Assembly (NCBI GenBank): GCA_016742215.1 | Contig: JACVCC010000004.1 | Location: 1-64,000 of the forward strand | Length of the DNA stretch: 64,000 bases | Direction of reading: 5' to 3' | Source: Brevundimonas sp. | GTDB lineage: Bacteria > Pseudomonadota > Alphaproteobacteria > Caulobacterales > Caulobacteraceae | Part shown: positions 1 through 8,848 of the stretch, in pieces | Layout: each line of letters begins with the position of its first letter | How positions within the stretch are numbered: the stretch's first letter is position 1 | Notes under the pieces: generated by a model | The model's input: only the letters and a program-made list of their open reading frames with translations | What the model was told of the DNA's origin: nothing | Databases searched by the model: none | Translations under genes and position numbers: made by a program

Positions 1-146
1 CCGAATGGAACCAGTTCAGGGCGCTGGATCTGGATCGGGTCAAGCTGTTGCTGAAACAGCCGGTGATGGTCGATCTGCGCAACGTCTACCGGCCGGACGA
101 CATGCGGGCCCGTGGCTTCCGATACGCCTCGATCGGACGTGCCTGA
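1..146 (+). CDS. ugd: UDP-glucose 6-dehydrogenase, C-terminal fragment
   Basis: The left edge cuts this gene: only the last 47 residues remain, read from base 3 and ending in TGA at 144-146. The piece EWNQFRALDLDRVK followed by VDLRNVYRPDDM and GFRYASIGR is the typical end of the UDP-glucose 6-dehydrogenase family, which oxidises UDP-glucose to UDP-glucuronate in the cytoplasm with NAD. The catalytic and NAD-binding parts lie outside the window. The product would feed the UDP-glucuronate 4-epimerase encoded at 52724-53743. The tail resembles Ugd more than the UDP-GlcNAc dehydrogenase WbpA, but so short a fragment cannot exclude a related nucleotide-sugar dehydrogenase. Confidence 0.75.
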   Translation, partial: EWNQFRALDLDRVKLLLKQPVMVDLRNVYRPDDMRARGFRYASIGRA

Positions 147-282
147 GGCTGGCTCCCTGGCATTTGCGGGGCTCAAGGGTTTGAACGGCGCCTCCCGGGC
201 CAGTCGAGGGGTGTCGAATTCTGTTCCGGCAGCGTAAGGTTGGCCACAGGCCGGCCAGACCGTTCAAGAGACTCTCATCTTA

Positions 283-1284
283 ATGACCGCATCTCCGATC
301 ATTTCCGACCGCCCCTGGACATTGCGCAAGGTCGCTCCGCTGCTGGGGTTCGCGCTCATCCTGATCGTAGCGGTTCTCTATGAAAGCTCACTTGATCGGC
401 AGTGGGCGTTCGTCGGCGCCACCGTTTCGTTCATCAAGCGGGGCATCGCCGAGGGTGGGTTCATCGGCTACCTGACGGCCGCTGCTGGCCTGGTGGTCTA
501 TGGCCTTCACGCGATCATTCGCCCCTTGATCATCCTCGGCGTCTTCCTGCTGGTCGAGGTCCTTCTGATTGGCCCTCCCCGCAGCTGGCGGACGACCCTG
601 TTCGCCCTGTGCGTTCAGGCGACCATCGTCGTCGTCACACTCATGACGGCGCCCTTCCTCGCCCGACTTCTGCCTTCCGCGCTTCCGATCGGGCCGTTGA
701 TCAGGCTGGATCAGGCCGATCTGCCCCTCTGGCTCGGCGTTGCAGCCCCTGTCATGCTGGCGATCGCCAGCATATTCGCGATGAACTTCGCCCAGTACTG
801 GGTCCACCGGCTCCAGCACACCATTCCGATCTTGTGGCGCTTCCATTCCGTGCATCACAGCATCGAGGACATGGACGCCATGAACAGCTACACCCACCCC
901 CTGGACAATCTCCTGGAACGGGTCGGCTTCATGTTGATGGCGACGCTGATCGGGTTCAACTTCGAGACGCTGATCCTCATCGTGGGCTTCATGAGCATCC
1001 ACGACCGCCTGCTCCACACCCGGGCGCCGATCAATTTTGGGCCTCTGGGATGGCTCCTGGTCGATAATCGCTACCACTTCATGCACCACAGCGTGCTGCC
1101 GCAGGACTATGGCCGAAACTATTCGGCGTGGTTCTCGGTGTGGGACCGCATGTTCGGCACGTATCGCAAACCGCATCCATCCGTTCTGCCCGCGACCGGG
1201 GTCGACGACATACTGCCCCCGAGGACGATCTCGCAGTTCCTGCTCGCCCGGATGGAACGGCGCCCGGGCACGCCTTCCGCCTGA
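283..1284 (+). CDS. Sterol desaturase / fatty acid hydroxylase family membrane protein
   Basis: A 333-residue integral membrane protein with several hydrophobic helices in the first 160 residues, then the three histidine clusters of the fatty-acid-hydroxylase superfamily: HRLQH near residue 175, HSVHH near 190 and HFMHH near 266. In this family the histidines hold a di-iron centre that hydroxylates or desaturates a lipid. The substrate (sterol, carotenoid, sphingoid or fatty acid) cannot be told from sequence. The gene stands alone, 136 bases after the ugd fragment, and converges on the polysaccharide operon across the hairpin at 1324-1350. The ATG start is the first in the frame and places a hydrophobic helix shortly after the N-terminus. 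Confidence 0.85.
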   Translation: MTASPIISDRPWTLRKVAPLLGFALILIVAVLYESSLDRQWAFVGATVSFIKRGIAEGGFIGYLTAAAGLVVYGLHAIIRPLIILGVFLLVEVLLIGPPRSWRTTLFALCVQATIVVVTLMTAPFLARLLPSALPIGPLIRLDQADLPLWLGVAAPVMLAIASIFAMNFAQYWVHRLQHTIPILWRFHSVHHSIEDMDAMNSYTHPLDNLLERVGFMLMATLIGFNFETLILIVGFMSIHDRLLHTRAPINFGPLGWLLVDNRYHFMHHSVLPQDYGRNYSAWFSVWDRMFGTYRKPHPSVLPATGVDDILPPRTISQFLLARMERRPGTPSA

Positions 1285-1323
1285 GTCGGAGACGGAGCGT
1301 ACAGCTCCCCTGCCCGGACACGG

Positions 1324-1350
1324 AAAAGGGCGCGCGTGATACGCGCGCCC
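1324..1350 (-). terminator. Rho-independent terminator of the polysaccharide operon
   Basis: A perfect 10-bp stem, bases 1328-1337 paired with 1341-1350, closes a 3-base loop. On the minus strand it is followed directly by a TTTT run (the AAAA at 1324-1327 on the plus strand). It lies about 45 bases past the stop of the last minus-strand gene and 40 past the plus-strand hydroxylase, so it may serve both directions, but the U-tract favours the minus strand. Confidence 0.8.
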
Positions 1351-1393
1351 TGTCCACTACGATGATGCCGTAGACGAATGTGCAGACGCCTGG

Positions 1394-2065
1394 TCAGATG
1401 ACCGCGCGGATCACCTTGAACGCCTCGGCGTAGCCGCAGCCGTTCTGACTGCCGCGGAACTTGGCCAGCGCCATACACGCCTCGATCGATCGCGAGGGTG
1501 CGTTCTGGATTTGCGAGGCATAGCACTCGAGCGCCGCCTGCTTGCGATCCATGTAGGCGGTGGTGTCGACAAACACCTCGGGGCCGAACGCCGGCTCGAT
1601 CCCGGGTGCATTCCAGTGCGTCTCCGACAAGGTCTCGTAGGCCATGACCAGCCGCGGAGCCTTGGGATGGACGGGCCTGCATGCCACCACCGACGCATCG
1701 AAGATCACGCGATGGTCGATATGCCGGTCCGGGAACGGGAGCAAAACCACCTCGGGGCTGGTTTCACGGAGAAACGCGCTGATCCGCCCGTTCACTTCCG
1801 CAACCGGAGCTTCGTGCACCTTGGTCGCCGGGATCTCGAGAAAGTCCCAGCGCGCCGCCCCCAGCGTCTTCATGGCGGCATCGGCCTCGCGACGCGTCGT
1901 CTCAAACGCCTCCTGAGGATACAGCGGGGGAAGGTGCCCGCTGACGATCAGGACCGACACCTCGACTCCCTCGGCCGCAAAACGGGCGATCGTCGCGCCG
2001 GCGCCCAGTGTCTCGTCGTCCGGGTGCGGCGCGATCACCGACATTCTCTTTGGCAGGCCGATCAT
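1394..2065 (-). CDS. PIG-L (LmbE-like) family N-deacetylase
   Basis: A 223-residue protein with the family signature HPDDE at residues 14-18, whose His and Asp bind zinc, and a second metal-binding segment RHIDH near residue 115. PIG-L/LmbE enzymes remove N-acetyl groups from GlcNAc-type sugars or related conjugates, probably in the cytoplasm. It is the last gene of the minus-strand polysaccharide operon; its ATG overlaps the stop of the methyltransferase gene by four bases, indicating translational coupling. A second ATG seven codons in, immediately before the conserved strand, could also be used. Its context suggests it frees an amino group on a nucleotide sugar for later modification; the real substrate is unknown. 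Confidence 0.85.
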   Translation of the reverse strand: MIGLPKRMSVIAPHPDDETLGAGATIARFAAEGVEVSVLIVSGHLPPLYPQEAFETTRREADAAMKTLGAARWDFLEIPATKVHEAPVAEVNGRISAFLRETSPEVVLLPFPDRHIDHRVIFDASVVACRPVHPKAPRLVMAYETLSETHWNAPGIEPAFGPEVFVDTTAYMDRKQAALECYASQIQNAPSRSIEACMALAKFRGSQNGCGYAEAFKVIRAVI

Positions 2066-3312
2066 AGCATCAGGGTCCGAAGGTCAGGCAGGGGAACAAC
2101 GACTTCGACGGGCTTGGCGAACTTGCCTCGCAGTTTGGCGACGATGTCGTCAGCGAAATTCCAGGCGAAGAGCACCAGGACGTCGGGCGGACTGTCCGAC
2201 AGTTCGGCGCTCGCCTTGATCGGCACGCCCGTACCGGGGAAGAAGCGGTCCGCCTTGTACGGATTGTCTTCAACGACGTAGGCGATCTCGCCCTCACCGA
2301 CACCTGCAACCTTCATCAGAAGCGTGGCCTTGGTCGGCGCGCCGTACCCGACGATCGAGGCGCCCTCGCTGACGCGCTGACGCAGGATGTCATGGAAGGC
2401 GGTCATGGTCGCTTCGATCCGGCCACGCCACGCCGACAGAAAGTCCTGATCGTAAAGCACGGACGCACGCTCGGCCTCGAGGAAGGCCTTGGCGGCGGCC
2501 GATACCCGGCCCTCGCCGGTCTTGCGAAGCAACAGGCGGATCGAGCCGCCCTGGATCGGATTGACGCTGAGGTCCACCACATCGAATCCCTTGGCCGTGA
2601 GATGACGAACCAGCGGAGCGGCGTGATGGTAGTCCAGATGCTCGTGATAGATCGTATCGAAGCATCCGGTTCTCAGAACTTCCCGGAAGTAGCCGACCTC
2701 GAACGCGAAATATCCGCCCGGCTTCAGCAGGTCACCGACGTTGGCGAACACGCCGTCAAGATCGTCAACGTGAGCCAGGACGTTGTGACTGGTCACAAAG
2801 TCAGCCTGCCCATGCCTGCGCACGATCTCCGCGACAGCGTCCGCATTGAAGAAGGCATTGATTGTCTCGACGCCGTTCTCGTTGGCGATCCGGGCCGCGA
2901 GCGACGCCGGATCGACACCGCAAACCGTGAAGCCTCGCGCCTGGAACGCCTTCAGACATGTGCCATCGTTCGATCCGACGTCCACGACAACCGCGCCAGG
3001 CGCCAGCTCGCACTGCTCCGCAGCCCAGGCTGAGTAGCCCTCGAAATGCTTCACGAAGCTCGCGCCGATGCCGCTCAGGTACGTGTAGTTGGTCGCGTAC
3101 AGGATGCGGGGATCCACGGCGTACCCCAACTGGAAGTGTCCGCAGTCTCCGCACCGCATGAGGTTCAGCGGATAGGAGTCCGCCGCACGCGCCTCATCAG
3201 CGCTCGTCTGGAGATTGTTCCCCAGCGGCACCTCACCGAAGTCGACGTACTCGCGGAGTTCGGAACAGCCACAAAGCCGGCACGCAACGATCTTGCGGAC
3301 GGAATCGCTCAT
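2062..3312 (-). CDS. Class I SAM-dependent sugar C-methyltransferase-like protein
   Basis: This 416-residue protein has the three-part build of NDP-hexose C-methyltransferases. The N-terminal zinc-binding domain has CRLCGC at residues 11-16 and a second CGDCGH pair near residue 55. A central SAM-binding Rossmann fold carries VVDVGSNDGTC near residue 110. The C-terminal domain contains the GYGAPTKA segment typical of the Methyltransf_14 family. Characterised relatives methylate C-3 of 4-keto-dideoxy sugars. Its ATG follows the cupin stop directly (TGAATG) and its own stop overlaps the PIG-L start, so the three are one coupled unit. No second sugar 4-keto source is encoded here besides the WbpM and FnlA dehydratases. 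Family assignment is firm; the substrate is inference. Confidence 0.85.
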   Translation of the reverse strand: MSDSVRKIVACRLCGCSELREYVDFGEVPLGNNLQTSADEARAADSYPLNLMRCGDCGHFQLGYAVDPRILYATNYTYLSGIGASFVKHFEGYSAWAAEQCELAPGAVVVDVGSNDGTCLKAFQARGFTVCGVDPASLAARIANENGVETINAFFNADAVAEIVRRHGQADFVTSHNVLAHVDDLDGVFANVGDLLKPGGYFAFEVGYFREVLRTGCFDTIYHEHLDYHHAAPLVRHLTAKGFDVVDLSVNPIQGGSIRLLLRKTGEGRVSAAAKAFLEAERASVLYDQDFLSAWRGRIEATMTAFHDILRQRVSEGASIVGYGAPTKATLLMKVAGVGEGEIAYVVEDNPYKADRFFPGTGVPIKASAELSDSPPDVLVLFAWNFADDIVAKLRGKFAKPVEVVVPLPDLRTLML

Positions 3313-3738
3313 TCAGGCGTACTCCGCCAGCATCTCTTGCAGGTTCTCTTCGGTCACGAAGGTGACGCGAACAGTATCGCGCTCGTAGGTTTCCTGATCG
3401 CGCGGAAGCTTGCTGCTGACGATCAGTCGGGTGTGGACCGGGAAGTAGGTAGCGTGGATTTCGTTATCCGGCGTGAAGATATTGTCGCCTTGGCGGACCT
3501 TTAGATACTTCACTTCGCCCGTATCGCGTTCCTTGTAGAAATAATCGATCTCACCTTCCAGCACATACATGAAGTGGAAATCGGTCAGGTGATAGTGATT
3601 GGATCGGATCGCGCCGGGATTACAGGTGATAATCGAGACGTTCATGATCGGCTCGTCGACGATCGACAGAATGCCGCCGCGCGCATCAGCGTCACGCTCG
3701 ATATTGGGGAACAACGTGGTGGTTCGCGGCAGCGCCAT
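3313..3738 (-). CDS. Cupin domain protein of the polysaccharide operon
   Basis: A single-domain cupin of 141 residues. The first cupin motif reads NHYHLTDFHFMYVLEGE and supplies the metal-binding histidines; the second is around DNEIHATYFP. The start at 3738 is chosen because AAGGA lies seven bases before this ATG; the frame stays open upstream without a comparable site. Cupins in such operons act as nucleotide-sugar isomerases, epimerases or small binding proteins, and this one does not show the full RmlC signature. It sits directly before the C-methyltransferase-like gene, so it may prepare that enzyme's substrate. A 130-base gap separates it from the upstream oxidoreductase, leaving room for an internal promoter. 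Confidence 0.75.
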   Translation of the reverse strand: MALPRTTTLFPNIERDADARGGILSIVDEPIMNVSIITCNPGAIRSNHYHLTDFHFMYVLEGEIDYFYKERDTGEVKYLKVRQGDNIFTPDNEIHATYFPVHTRLIVSSKLPRDQETYERDTVRVTFVTEENLQEMLAEYA

Positions 3739-3868
3739 TGGAGAGTCCTTGATCAGATTCTGGCGGGCAAACGGGACTTCCGTTCGCATCAGCCATGAGA
3801 GTTTTTTCTTAGTGCAAAGTCAGGGGGCCGCCAACTGATCGCCAGTGGCGACAAGTATCTTTGCAACC

Positions 3869-4816
3869 TCAGGAATCAGCATTCCTTCTGAACGTTGCCA
3901 AGCTGCCACCCAGCCGTTCGAGCGCCGTTGCGACCTCGATCATCCGGGCGATCCTGGCCGGTTGGTCAGAAAGCCAGGCCGAGCGCTCCACAGCGAACAT
4001 TGCCTCGAAAGCGTTGCCCTCGGGGAGAAGACGGCTGGTCGCCCCCGACTCGATGCGGCGATCGCCGGCCCGCCCGTAGAAAAAGGGAGAGAACCCTGCG
4101 CGGTCTCCATTGCGCGTCTCAAGCACAACCTTGTTGGCATAGACAGGGCCGACACCGATCCTGATGTCCACCTCTACGTCCGCCAATCGCCCTCCGACAC
4201 AAACCGATTCCCGCGCCGGATCACCGGCATGGTCTACCTGGCGGACCTCCAGTTGCTCCAGCGGCACCCCAAGGTCCGTGAGCAGAGACAATGGATAGCA
4301 CCCCATGTCGTAGAGACTCGAGGCGGCGATATCGGAACCGTGACGGAATGTCCCGACGGTGGGCATCTCGGGGATCAGGAACTCGATCTCGATGCGCCTG
4401 ACCGGCTCTCCCTCGCGCCACATCCTGACAAGTTCGCCATGGAGATTCGTGTGGCGTTGCATGAACGCCTCGACCAGAACCGAACCGGACCTCGCCGCAG
4501 CCTCACCAGCGCGCTCGACCTCGTCACGACTGATGAAGGCCGGTTTCTCGACGATCACATCCCTGCCCTCCGAAAGAAGCGGAGCGACCTGTCCGAAGTG
4601 AGCCATCGGTGGCGAGGCGATCACAAACACGGTCCCGACAGGAAGGGAGGCGTGGGCAGCCCCTACATCGGGGAAAACAGGAGCGTCAGGCAAATCCTCC
4701 GCCCCCCTGCGACTGACCAGCCCGACGACGCTCTGGCCGTTCGCGATGAGGGCGGGGATCAGTTTTGTGCGGGCATGATTGCCCAGACCGACCACACAGA
4801 AGCTGCGGAAGCTCAT
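3869..4816 (-). CDS. Gfo/Idh/MocA family oxidoreductase (operon tail)
   Basis: A 315-residue NAD(P)-dependent sugar dehydrogenase-type protein. The Rossmann start FCVVGLGNHARTKLIPAL lies at residues 5-22, and the family's EKP motif is present in VIVEKPAFIS near residue 95. Start 4816 is used because its ATG overlaps the preceding stop in ATGA, and the nucleotide-binding strand begins right after it. The family oxidises or reduces a ring hydroxyl or keto group of (nucleotide) sugars. It differs from the second Gfo/Idh protein at 19146-20207, so the locus carries two distinct sugar oxidoreductases. Which ring position it acts on cannot be seen. Confidence 0.8.
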   Translation of the reverse strand: MSFRSFCVVGLGNHARTKLIPALIANGQSVVGLVSRRGAEDLPDAPVFPDVGAAHASLPVGTVFVIASPPMAHFGQVAPLLSEGRDVIVEKPAFISRDEVERAGEAAARSGSVLVEAFMQRHTNLHGELVRMWREGEPVRRIEIEFLIPEMPTVGTFRHGSDIAASSLYDMGCYPLSLLTDLGVPLEQLEVRQVDHAGDPARESVCVGGRLADVEVDIRIGVGPVYANKVVLETRNGDRAGFSPFFYGRAGDRRIESGATSRLLPEGNAFEAMFAVERSAWLSDQPARIARMIEVATALERLGGSLATFRRNADS

Positions 4817-5787
4817 GAGCCGGCCGCCTGTGCGGACCGGGGCAGCAGGAAGCGTCGGCAAAGGAAGTAGAACGGGATCGTCACCCCGGCGCCGGCGATC
4901 AGAACGGCGAGGAAGAGATTCACCCCGGCCTTCTGAAGCAAGGTGAACACGCCCAGTACGAGCACGGCGTTCACGACCTGCGGCGCCAGGTAGACGAAGC
5001 CGGGGCGGTGCGTGTTCAGCTTCTGATACAGATGGAGGTAGTTGCGGGTGAGAAGGTCATGCTTCTCGATCATCCGGACGCAGAAGACATAGAAGGTATC
5101 AAACGCAGGCAAGGCCAGCGGAACGGCGACCGCCGGCGTCAATCCGCCAGGCTCCCGCAGGCAGATAACGGTCATCATTGTCAGAAGGCAAGCAAAGGCG
5201 AAGCTGCCCGCGTCTCCGAGATAGATCGTCTTCGGCCGGCTGTTCATGATCGCGAACGGAGCGATGAAGCCAAGGCAGGCCATTGCGCTGACGACCATCT
5301 CCCGGGAGTCCCCGGCGAGCCACAACAGCCCGATCGCGGTCAGGGCGATCACCGTCGCAAGGTTGAGGTCCGCCCCGTCGTAGAAGTTGATGATGTTGGT
5401 CAGTACGACATTGACACCGCCCGCCAGCGCACACGCCAGCACCATCAGCCACACCGGGATGCCGGCGTTGTCCTTCAGCAACAGCCAGCAGATGGCCACA
5501 CCCGTCGCAAAACTCACCGCCATGCGAAGCCGCGCGCTTAGCTCCTGAAGATCATCCAACCAGTACAGGGCCGTAGCGCCGGCGATGATGCCGAAGGCGA
5601 TCGAGATGCTTGTCGGGAGCTGGAACACGAGGCTGGCGGCGAGCAGCGCCAGGGCCAGAAGCGCGCCAAAGCCAGTGGGCGTGACCGCATCGCCGCGCAT
5701 CCGGATCCAGGCTCGTCGATAGGCGAGCCCGGCGACGAGGGTCACGACCGCCAGAAGGAAGGTGAAGAGTTGAAGGGACGATGTCAT
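4813..5787 (-). CDS. MraY/WecA/WbpL-type undecaprenyl-phosphate sugar-1-phosphate transferase
   Basis: A 324-residue polytopic membrane protein with about ten hydrophobic helices. It has three family motifs: WLDDLQEL near residue 76, NIINFYDGADLN near 135 (the Asp-rich catalytic loop) and YLGDAGSFAF near 190. These enzymes transfer a sugar-1-phosphate from a UDP-sugar to undecaprenyl phosphate, starting repeat-unit assembly on the cytoplasmic face. The C-terminal cytoplasmic loop HLYQKLNTHR is the region that reads the sugar in WecA/WbpL-type members. It lies beside the WbuB-like transferase and in the same locus as a WbpM-type dehydratase, the usual source of the primer sugar of WbpL-like enzymes. 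The sugar itself is inference. Confidence 0.85.
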   Translation of the reverse strand: MTSSLQLFTFLLAVVTLVAGLAYRRAWIRMRGDAVTPTGFGALLALALLAASLVFQLPTSISIAFGIIAGATALYWLDDLQELSARLRMAVSFATGVAICWLLLKDNAGIPVWLMVLACALAGGVNVVLTNIINFYDGADLNLATVIALTAIGLLWLAGDSREMVVSAMACLGFIAPFAIMNSRPKTIYLGDAGSFAFACLLTMMTVICLREPGGLTPAVAVPLALPAFDTFYVFCVRMIEKHDLLTRNYLHLYQKLNTHRPGFVYLAPQVVNAVLVLGVFTLLQKAGVNLFLAVLIAGAGVTIPFYFLCRRFLLPRSAQAAGS

Positions 5788-5856
5788 GCCCAGGAGGTTT
5801 CCGTTTTTCTAGCAGTCCGTTGCGCCGTCACAGGCACAGCACGTCCCGGACTCGAC

Positions 5857-6489
5857 CTATCGCTTCTGGATAAGCTTTCCCCCTGCGGGGACGTTTTTGG
5901 TGACAGTCGATCCCGCAGCGATGATCGCTCCGTCTCCGATCAGGATCGGCGCCACCAGCAGCGATCCGGACCCGATCGTCGCATTCGAGCCCACGGTGGC
6001 CGGCTGCCTCCGAGCCCCGTCCCAGTTACAGAAGACGACGCCCGCGCCAATGATGGTGTCCGGACCGATGTCGGCATCCCCGACAAAGGCGCGATGGGAA
6101 ATCTTCACGCCGTTTGCAAAACGGCTGCGCGCAGCCTCGACGTGCGCGCCGAGGATGCAGGCATCGCCGACGGCGCATCCATCGCGGATGAAGCAGAACG
6201 GACCGAACAGATTGCGCTCGCCGGCCTCGACGCCCGTCAGGATCGACGATTGCCGAACAACCGAGTCCCGACCGAGGCGGACATCCGTCAGGCTCGAGTT
6301 CTTGTCGATCAGGACCGGGCCGGCAATCCGGCAAGCACCGGCAAACGTCACCTCGGGTCCGAGCGTGATCTCACCGATCATGCTGACGCTCGCACCGGCA
6401 ACGAGATAAATTCGGTCCGTCCCGAACAGCCGACGCAGATCAGCCTCTTCGCTGATGCTCGTCTCGACATCCAGGCTGACGGTGTACAT
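5857..6489 (-). CDS. Stand-alone GlmU-C-terminus-like hexapeptide acetyltransferase
   Basis: A 210-residue left-handed beta-helix protein. From about residue 95 it follows the acetyltransferase half of GlmU: FGPFCFIRDG, ISHRAFVGDADIG, IGAGVVFCNWDG, then IGSGSLLVAPI and GAGS-type turns ending in KNVPAG. The His in ISHRAFVGDA matches the catalytic His of GlmU as I recall the family. GlmU's uridyltransferase domain is absent; instead there are about 20 unrelated residues at the N-terminus. It should N-acetylate an amino sugar or amino-sugar phosphate using acetyl-CoA. Its ATG overlaps the previous stop (TGATG), so it is coupled to the WbuB-like gene. Confidence 0.75.
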   Translation of the reverse strand: MYTVSLDVETSISEEADLRRLFGTDRIYLVAGASVSMIGEITLGPEVTFAGACRIAGPVLIDKNSSLTDVRLGRDSVVRQSSILTGVEAGERNLFGPFCFIRDGCAVGDACILGAHVEAARSRFANGVKISHRAFVGDADIGPDTIIGAGVVFCNWDGARRQPATVGSNATIGSGSLLVAPILIGDGAIIAAGSTVTKNVPAGGKLIQKR

Positions 6490-7709
6490 CAGGCGCGCTC
6501 CCCTACGGCCTCGGTGAGCACAGCCTCGGTGGCGGCGATCGCCGTGGCGAACGAGAAGCGGCTTTCGTAGGCCTCGCGGCCGCGCGCGCCCATTTCCGCC
6601 AGTTGCTCCTTCGGCATTCGCGCCATCTGCACCATGGTAGCCGCCAACGCATCGACATCCTGCGGCGGGGAGGCAAGCCCGGCGCCGGCGTCTGTCACGA
6701 ACGCTGCAGCCTCGCCGCGTACGCCGATCAGCACCGGCCTGCCCATCGCCATGTAGAACTGTGTTTTCTGAGGGATGGTGATCTCGAAGAGGGGGTCGTC
6801 CCAGAGATGCAGCACGAGCACGTCTGCGGCGTCAAAGACGTCACCGATCTGAGTGCGCGGGATGCCCGGTTCGATGCGGACATTATCGGCCCCAAGCTCA
6901 TGCACCAGCGCGCGCAGATTTGCGCCTTCGATACCATCACCGATCAGGAGGAGCCGGATTTCGGGGACCGTTCGAGCCGCGATTTGCGCCGCCCTGATCA
7001 CCACATCCAGCCCCTGAACACGACCCAGGTTGCCCCCGTAGATGAAGTTGAAGCCCCCATCGAGGTCGAAACGGGTGAGATCGCAGCGTCCGGAGGGCGC
7101 CGCGGCCTGCTCGTCAGCCCAGTTGTAGATGACAGCCACCTTCCCGGCAGGCACGCCACGCTCGATCAAACGGGCCTTGATGCCTGCGGACTGGGACACG
7201 ATCCTGACGGCACGCCGGTACACGAAGTTACACAGCACGTGCAGGATGGTTTCCATCCGCTTCGTACCCGGCATGCCCGATTTGACGACCGAGTCCGGCC
7301 ACAGGTCCTGAATGTCGAGAACGAATGGCCGACGGGCCACCCATCCTGCGATCGCGGCTGCGAGCCCGACGGTGATCGGCGGATACGCGTAGATAACGTC
7401 AAACTTTCGGGCTTTCGCGGCGCAGAAGATGGCCGAGCTCAACAGGAAGGATCCGTAGTTGAGCATCCGCCGCAGGCTCGAACCATCGTGGCTTGCGTAC
7501 AGGGGCAGGCGATGGACCACGACGCCGTCGATCACCTCCCGTTGATAGAACCGGAGTTTGTAACCTGGATAGATCTTGCCCGTGGGATAGTTGGGAAACC
7601 CGGTCACGACCTCGATCTGATGTCCCCGGTCCGCCAACGCGCGGGCGAAGGTCACTCCCTTGATCATCGGCTCGGGCTCGAACCACTGGGTCAGATACAG
7701 AATGCGCAT
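6489..7709 (-). CDS. wbuB: GT4 glycosyltransferase, WbuB/WbjE type (probable L-fucosamine transferase)
   Basis: A 406-residue GT-B enzyme. The N-terminal domain starts ILYLTQWFEPEP and contains GFPNYPTGKIYPGY, a segment typical of the WbuB/WbjE/WcaI group. The C-terminal nucleotide-binding domain has IYGGNLGRVQGLD near residue 225 and the GT4 donor-site region around VLHLWDDPLFEITIPQKTQFYMA near residue 300. It follows the three UDP-L-FucNAc synthesis genes with a 10-base gap, the same order as fnlA-fnlB-fnlC-wbuB in E. coli O-antigen clusters, so transfer of L-FucNAc or its amidino form is the best guess. It acts on the inner face of the inner membrane. Confidence 0.8.
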   Translation of the reverse strand: MRILYLTQWFEPEPMIKGVTFARALADRGHQIEVVTGFPNYPTGKIYPGYKLRFYQREVIDGVVVHRLPLYASHDGSSLRRMLNYGSFLLSSAIFCAAKARKFDVIYAYPPITVGLAAAIAGWVARRPFVLDIQDLWPDSVVKSGMPGTKRMETILHVLCNFVYRRAVRIVSQSAGIKARLIERGVPAGKVAVIYNWADEQAAAPSGRCDLTRFDLDGGFNFIYGGNLGRVQGLDVVIRAAQIAARTVPEIRLLLIGDGIEGANLRALVHELGADNVRIEPGIPRTQIGDVFDAADVLVLHLWDDPLFEITIPQKTQFYMAMGRPVLIGVRGEAAAFVTDAGAGLASPPQDVDALAATMVQMARMPKEQLAEMGARGREAYESRFSFATAIAATEAVLTEAVGERA

Positions 7710-7719
7710 GGACCGGCGC

Positions 7720-8847
7720 TCAGTATTCTTTCCAAACCACGCGCTTCACGTAGTCGGTGTAGCTGTGCAGGATCCGCACGACCTTCTCCGACACATTGGG
7801 CATGCTGTAGTCGGCGACCAGACGGAAATCCCGGGCAGTGCGCGACTGGCGTTCAAGCAGGACGAGCGCCTGGCTCACCCGCTCGACGTTGAGCCCCACC
7901 ATCATCACCGACGCCTCTTCCATCGCTTCGGGGCGCTCATGGGCCTCGCGGATGTTGAGAGCGGGGAAGTTCAGGATCGATGATTCCTCATTGATCGTAC
8001 CGCTGTCGGAAAGCACGGCCCGCGCGGATTTCTGCAGCTTCACGTAGTCGTGGAAGCCCAATGGCTTCATCAGCCGGATCTGCTCGTGAAAGCGCACGCC
8101 TGCCGCGTCGATCCGCTTCTGGGTGCGCGGGTGTGTGGAGACGATAACCGGCAGGCCGTAGGTTTCGGCGACCATGTTGAGCGTCGCCACCAGGCGCGGG
8201 AATGAGCGCTCGTCATCGATGTTCTCTTCCCGGTGCGCGCTCACTACGAAGTAGCCGCGCTCTTCCAGCCCCAGCCGTTCCAGAACGTCCGACCCGTCGA
8301 TCCTGTCTGCGTAGTGATGGAGCACCTCGAACATCGGGCTACCGGTCTTGATCACGCGATCCGGGGCGAGGCCCTCCCGGAGCAGATACTCCCGCGCGAT
8401 ATCGCTGTAGGTCATGTTGATGTCGGCGGTATGGTCGACGATGACCCGGTTGGTCTCTTCGGGCACGCGCTGGTCGAAGCAGCGGTTGCCGGCTTCCATA
8501 TGGAAGATCGGCACCTTCTTGCGCTTTGCCGGAATGACCGACAGGCAGCTGTTGGTGTCGCCCAGAACGAGCATGGCGTCCGGCTTCACCTGATCCAGCA
8601 AGCTGTCCATGGCGATCAGGATATTGCCGATTGTCGCCGCCGCGCCTGCCACCGCACTGTTCAGGAAGTGATCCGGCTTGCGCAGGCCAAGGTCGTCGAA
8701 GAAGACCTGGTTCAGTTCATAGTCGTAGTTCTGACCGGTGTGGACGAGCACATGGTCGCAATCCTCGTCGAGCCGGGACATCACGCGCGACAGGCGAATG
8801 ATCTCGGGCCGGGTTCCGACCACGGTCATGACCTTCAGTTTCTTCAC
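7720..8847 (-). CDS. fnlC: UDP-N-acetyl-L-fucosamine synthase (C-2 epimerase), FnlC/WbjD/CapG type
   Basis: A 375-residue member of the UDP-GlcNAc 2-epimerase fold. It begins [19 protein letters not shown] and has [12 protein letters not shown] near residue 85, [19 protein letters not shown] near 110 and [10 protein letters not shown] near 200. In the CapE-CapF-CapG pathway this enzyme inverts C-2 of UDP-2-acetamido-2,6-dideoxy-L-talose to give UDP-L-FucNAc. The GTG at 8847 is preferred to a longer reading because AAGG lies at the right distance and the FnlB stop ends just one base before it. The family also contains UDP-GlcNAc 2-epimerases, but neighbours FnlA and FnlB fix this role. Confidence 0.88.
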   Translation of the reverse strand: MKKLKVMTVVGTRPEIIRLSRVMSRLDEDCDHVLVHTGQNYDYELNQVFFDDLGLRKPDHFLNSAVAGAAATIGNILIAMDSLLDQVKPDAMLVLGDTNSCLSVIPAKRKKVPIFHMEAGNRCFDQRVPEETNRVIVDHTADINMTYSDIAREYLLREGLAPDRVIKTGSPMFEVLHHYADRIDGSDVLERLGLEERGYFVVSAHREENIDDERSFPRLVATLNMVAETYGLPVIVSTHPRTQKRIDAAGVRFHEQIRLMKPLGFHDYVKLQKSARAVLSDSGTINEESSILNFPALNIREAHERPEAMEEASVMMVGLNVERVSQALVLLERQSRTARDFRLVADYSMPNVSEKVVRILHSYTDYVKRVVWKEY

Positions 8848-8848
8848 G

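Noticed and set aside
1..146. WbpA (UDP-GlcNAc 6-dehydrogenase) to complete the WbpB/D/E set
   Set aside because: The C-terminal sequence matches the UDP-glucose dehydrogenase tail better; too little is visible for more.
3845..4870. Plus-strand 341-codon frame opposite the Gfo/Idh gene
   Set aside because: The minus-strand protein has the Rossmann and EKP motifs; the plus frame shows neither start signal nor family.
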